64,000 nt of DNA, from the NCBI GenBank assembly GCA_031177685.1, contig JAPSGI010000006.1, positions 140,955 through 204,954 of the forward strand, given 5' to 3'. This document shows positions 61,869 through 64,000 of the stretch, in pieces. The position numbers and the translations under genes are program-made. The stretch's first letter is position 1. Each line of letters opens with the position of its first letter. The notes below the pieces were generated by a model. It was not told the origin of the DNA and did no database searches. It was given only the letters and a program-made list of their open reading frames with translations. The stretch is from Solirubrobacteraceae bacterium (GTDB taxonomy: Bacteria > Actinomycetota > Thermoleophilia > Solirubrobacterales > Solirubrobacteraceae).

Positions 61869-62573
61869 CTACAGCGTCACGGTGACCAGCGGCCGGTCCG
61901 TGGGCGCGCGCGAGCCGCCGGCGGGCTCGCGGGTCACCATGACGGCGTCGGCGCCCTCCACGCGATCGGGAACGGCGGCGGCGCCGGTCCCGTCCGCCCC
62001 GACGGTGAACAGCGACTGCGAGGTGACGCGGTCGCCGCGCTTGAGCCACACCTGGTAGACGGACTCCGGCCCGGTGGCCGGGAGCCCCGCGACGCGCAGC
62101 ACCGCCTGGTCGCCGTCCCGGGGGATCGTGACGCGCGCCGTCGCGGGACCCACCCGCGCCGCGTCCACGCTGGCGCTAAGCGTGCGCGCGCCCTCGCCGT
62201 CCGTGCGGCCGATCTCGTAGCCGGCGAGCGCGCCCGTCGCAAGGAGCGCGGTGGCGGCCAGCCCCGCGGCGAGCGGCCGCATCCGCGGCAGCCGCAGCGC
62301 GGGCCACGCGGGCCAGCGGGGCGGGCGCGCTCGCGCGGCGTCGCCGGCGGCCTCGCGCTCGACCGCCTTCATGAGCGAAGCCTTCAGCGCGGGGGGCGGC
62401 GCCACCGGTTCGACGGCGTGGGGCAGTGCGTCGGCGGCGACGCGCAAGGTGGCGACCTCTTCGCGGCACTCCCCGCAGTCCTCCAGGTGGCGCTCGAACG
62501 CGGCGCGCTCGCCCGCGGGCAGGGCACCCAGGAGATAGGCCCCGACGTTCTCGTTGAAGCGCTCGTGGGTCAT
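61869..62573 (-). CDS. Zinc anti-sigma factor (RskA-like)
   Basis: A 234-residue membrane protein. The N-terminal ZAS domain has His 29, Cys 33 and Cys 36 in HLEDCGEC; a single membrane helix follows (about 100-120, LAAGLAATALLATGALAGY); the outer part is an RskA-like beta domain (VYQVWLKRGDRVTSQSLFTV). It should hold the sigma factor encoded just upstream until released by proteolysis. ATG 62573 overlaps the sigma stop (ATGA), and both are co-regulated. Confidence 0.93.
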   Translation of the reverse strand: MTHERFNENVGAYLLGALPAGERAAFERHLEDCGECREEVATLRVAADALPHAVEPVAPPPALKASLMKAVEREAAGDAARARPPRWPAWPALRLPRMRPLAAGLAATALLATGALAGYEIGRTDGEGARTLSASVDAARVGPATARVTIPRDGDQAVLRVAGLPATGPESVYQVWLKRGDRVTSQSLFTVGADGTGAAAVPDRVEGADAVMVTREPAGGSRAPTDRPLVTVTL

Positions 62574-63136
62574 GCCACCGCCTCCCCCAGCTCGTAACGC
62601 AGCTTCTGCAGGGCCAGGCGCATGCGGCCCTTGACCGTACCGACCGGCGCGTCGAGCATCTCGGCGATCTCGGTGTGCGTGTAGCCGCCGAAGTAGGCCA
62701 GCTCGATCACCCGGTTCTGCTCGGCCGGCAGCGCGCGCAGCGCGCGGCGCACGGCGCCGCCCTCCTCCCGGCGAATCGCCTCGACGTCCGTGGGGAGGTC
62801 GGGCGACGGCCGGTACTCCAGCGCGGCGTCGCCGGCGCGGCGCCGGTCGTGGACGAGGTGGTGGCGCAGCGCATCGACCGCCCGGTTGTGCACGATGCCC
62901 AGGATCCACGACCGCACGCTCCCGCGCGAGGCGCGATAGCGCTCCCCGCTGCGCCAGATGGCCAGGAAGGCCTCCTGGGTGACGTCTTCCGCCACGCCCG
63001 GCCGTCCGGCGATCCGGTAGGCGAGCGAGTAGGCCGGGCCGCCGTGGCGGTCGTACAGCAGCTCGAAGGCCCGGGGATCGCCGGACCCGACGAGCCCCAT
63101 GAGCTCCTCGTCGGCGAGCGCGCGGATGTCTTTCAC
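62570..63136 (-). CDS. ECF sigma factor (SigK/SigL-like)
   Basis: A 188-residue ECF factor. Region 2 includes FELLYDRHGGPAYSLAYRI and EDVTQEAFLAIWRSG; region 4 ends with TEIAEMLDAPVGTVKGRMRL, the -35 recognition helix. GTG 63136 is chosen because AAGGTGG precedes it at a good distance; TTG 63169 would add 11 residues. It is paired with the zinc anti-sigma factor downstream and lies after two cupredoxin genes, which could be part of its regulon. Confidence 0.94.
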   Translation of the reverse strand: MKDIRALADEELMGLVGSGDPRAFELLYDRHGGPAYSLAYRIAGRPGVAEDVTQEAFLAIWRSGERYRASRGSVRSWILGIVHNRAVDALRHHLVHDRRRAGDAALEYRPSPDLPTDVEAIRREEGGAVRRALRALPAEQNRVIELAYFGGYTHTEIAEMLDAPVGTVKGRMRLALQKLRYELGEAVA

Positions 63137-63178
63137 TCGGACCACCTTCCCCGTATTCGGGCCAGGCAACGTGGCGGA

Positions 63179-63649
63179 TCACTCGACGAGCAGCGAGGCG
63201 TGCTGGCCGGCCTGGTAGTGGCCCGGCAGCGGGCACAGCAGCACATAGCGTCCGGGCGCCAGGACCACCGACCGCCGCCGCGTCCCGGAGGCCGCGAGAT
63301 GGGCGTGCCGGTCGCCGTGTCCGTGCGCGCCGTGCCCGAGCTCGCCGAGGACGGCCCGTCCCGCGCCGCGCGTCGCCACGCCCGACAGGCCGGTGGGAAG
63401 CGCGTGCGCGGGCCGGTCGGTGCGCAGCACCACGAGGTCGTGCGCGCCGCGGCCGCCGTTTCGCTCCTCGAGCGCGAGGCGACCGGCGCGGACCCGCTCG
63501 GCGTCGAGCGCCAGGCGGCCCTCGCCGTATTCGACGACCAGCCGCTGCGGCTCGGCTCGCCCGGCGGCTCCACCGGTCAGCGCGAGCGTGGTGGCCGTGC
63601 CCAGGCCGGCCACGGCGACCACCGCGAGCAGCGCGGCCCGGCGGCTCAC
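63179..63649 (-). CDS. Exported cupredoxin-like protein with Gln at the axial position
   Basis: A 156-residue protein with a signal peptide (about 1-32). A cupredoxin fold is suggested by GAHDLVVLR (first copper His) and the C-terminal LLCPLPGHYQAGQHASLLV, with Cys and His ligands; where most blue-copper proteins have Met there is Gln, as in stellacyanin. GTG 63649 overlaps the stop of the upstream plastocyanin-like gene (GTGA). Likely periplasmic or membrane-face electron carrier or copper carrier. Confidence 0.82.
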   Translation of the reverse strand: MSRRAALLAVVAVAGLGTATTLALTGGAAGRAEPQRLVVEYGEGRLALDAERVRAGRLALEERNGGRGAHDLVVLRTDRPAHALPTGLSGVATRGAGRAVLGELGHGAHGHGDRHAHLAASGTRRRSVVLAPGRYVLLCPLPGHYQAGQHASLLVE

Positions 63650-64000
63650 CGGACGATCACCTCGCCGGTCATCCCCGGCCCGGAGTGCAGCGTGCAGAAG
63701 TACGCATACCGGCCGGGCTTGGCGAACCGCTGGCGGGCCGAGGCGCCGCTGCCCGACAGGCGGTGATCGAAACGACCGTCGGGGCCCGACCGCGGGCCCG
63801 AGGTGACGGTGTGCGCGGTCCCGTCGTGGTTGATCCACTCGACCGTCTGGCCAGCGCGGATGCGGATCGGGTCCGGCTGGAAGTCGAAGGCCTTGATCGT
63901 GGCCCCGGCCGGCTTGGCCGGCTTGCTGGAGTCGCCGCCGCCGGCGTCGCCGCCGCCGCAGCTGGCCGCCGCGAGCGCGGCGGCCAGGGGAAGGGCGAGA
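63646..64000 (-). CDS. Plastocyanin-like lipoprotein (start beyond window edge)
   Basis: At least 117 residues are visible; the start codon lies past base 64000. A lipobox ending AASC follows a hydrophobic stretch, so it is a lipoprotein. The cupredoxin part has INHDGTAHTVTSG with the first His and YFCTLHSGPGMTGEVIV with Cys, His and axial Met, a complete type I copper site. It overlaps the next cupredoxin by four bases and is the most upstream gene seen in this operon. Confidence 0.9.
   Translation of the reverse strand, partial: LALPLAAALAAASCGGGDAGGGDSSKPAKPAGATIKAFDFQPDPIRIRAGQTVEWINHDGTAHTVTSGPRSGPDGRFDHRLSGSGASARQRFAKPGRYAYFCTLHSGPGMTGEVIVR

Noticed and set aside
63137..63169. TTG 63169 as start of the ECF sigma factor
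   Set aside because: The added residues overlap the AAGGTGG ribosome site that fits GTG 63136, and family starts match the shorter form.

Overview
The window is very GC-rich and carries a typical actinobacterial gene set: a Rex redox repressor, a mycobacterial-style FAS-II cluster with an InhA-like enoyl reductase and an AccD-type carboxyltransferase, Ku with a LigC-type ligase, CeoB/CeoC-like TrkA proteins, and many start codons only 6-9 bases after a -10 hexamer. I infer a deep-branching actinobacterium (Thermoleophilia/Solirubrobacterales-like). The lineage is an inference from gene content, not from a marker comparison. No insertion sequence, prophage or CRISPR array was seen; this looks like ordinary chromosome with dense, often overlapping operons.

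Layout. 1-4417 (minus): truncated acyltransferase, a SAM methyltransferase and a glycosyltransferase-flippase fusion. 4462-9935 (plus): a small LARTG-tailed exported protein, then tsaE-tsaB-rimI-tsaD (tRNA t6A synthesis and N-acetylation), a glutaredoxin-like gene, rex, a YbdK-type glutamate-cysteine ligase and a DUF1844 gene. 10034-17272 (plus): membrane pyrophosphatase (K+-independent signature) with a terminator-like hairpin in its leader, then two APC-permease/Usp fusions and two TrkA-type NAD-binding proteins, probably a potassium uptake module. 17279-19339: flavin reductase, an HNH nuclease with three HTH repeats and a LexA-like box over its start codon, and tRNA-Gln(CUG). 19417-30873: envelope glycan region with four glycosyltransferases, a MurD/MurE-like ligase, a polysaccharide deacetylase, a methyltransferase and an asymmetric pair of ABC exporters.

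30907-39439: secreted hydrolase, small Cys protein, Kelch lipoprotein, PASTA protein, secreted metallophosphoesterase, HupE pair, then a basic protein and HU read divergently around a second LexA-like box. 39452-42932: MarR repressor and divergent MMPL exporter with a palindromic operator, STAS protein, MpsC/DUF2294 protein. 43091-48489: coiled-coil protein, then Ku, LigC-like ligase, stand-alone LigD polymerase domain and a GH15 glucosidase in one overlapping plus-strand run.

48550-57311: fatty acid operon fabD-fabH-fabG-acp-fabF-accD-maoC-inhA/fabI, followed by an acyl-reductase-like SDR and a delta-9-type desaturase, closed by a strong intrinsic terminator. 57443-64000: CHRD protein; then on the minus strand, in transcription order, a plastocyanin-like lipoprotein (cut by the window edge), a cupredoxin, an ECF sigma factor with its zinc anti-sigma factor, a CapA-like protein, transketolase and transaldolase.
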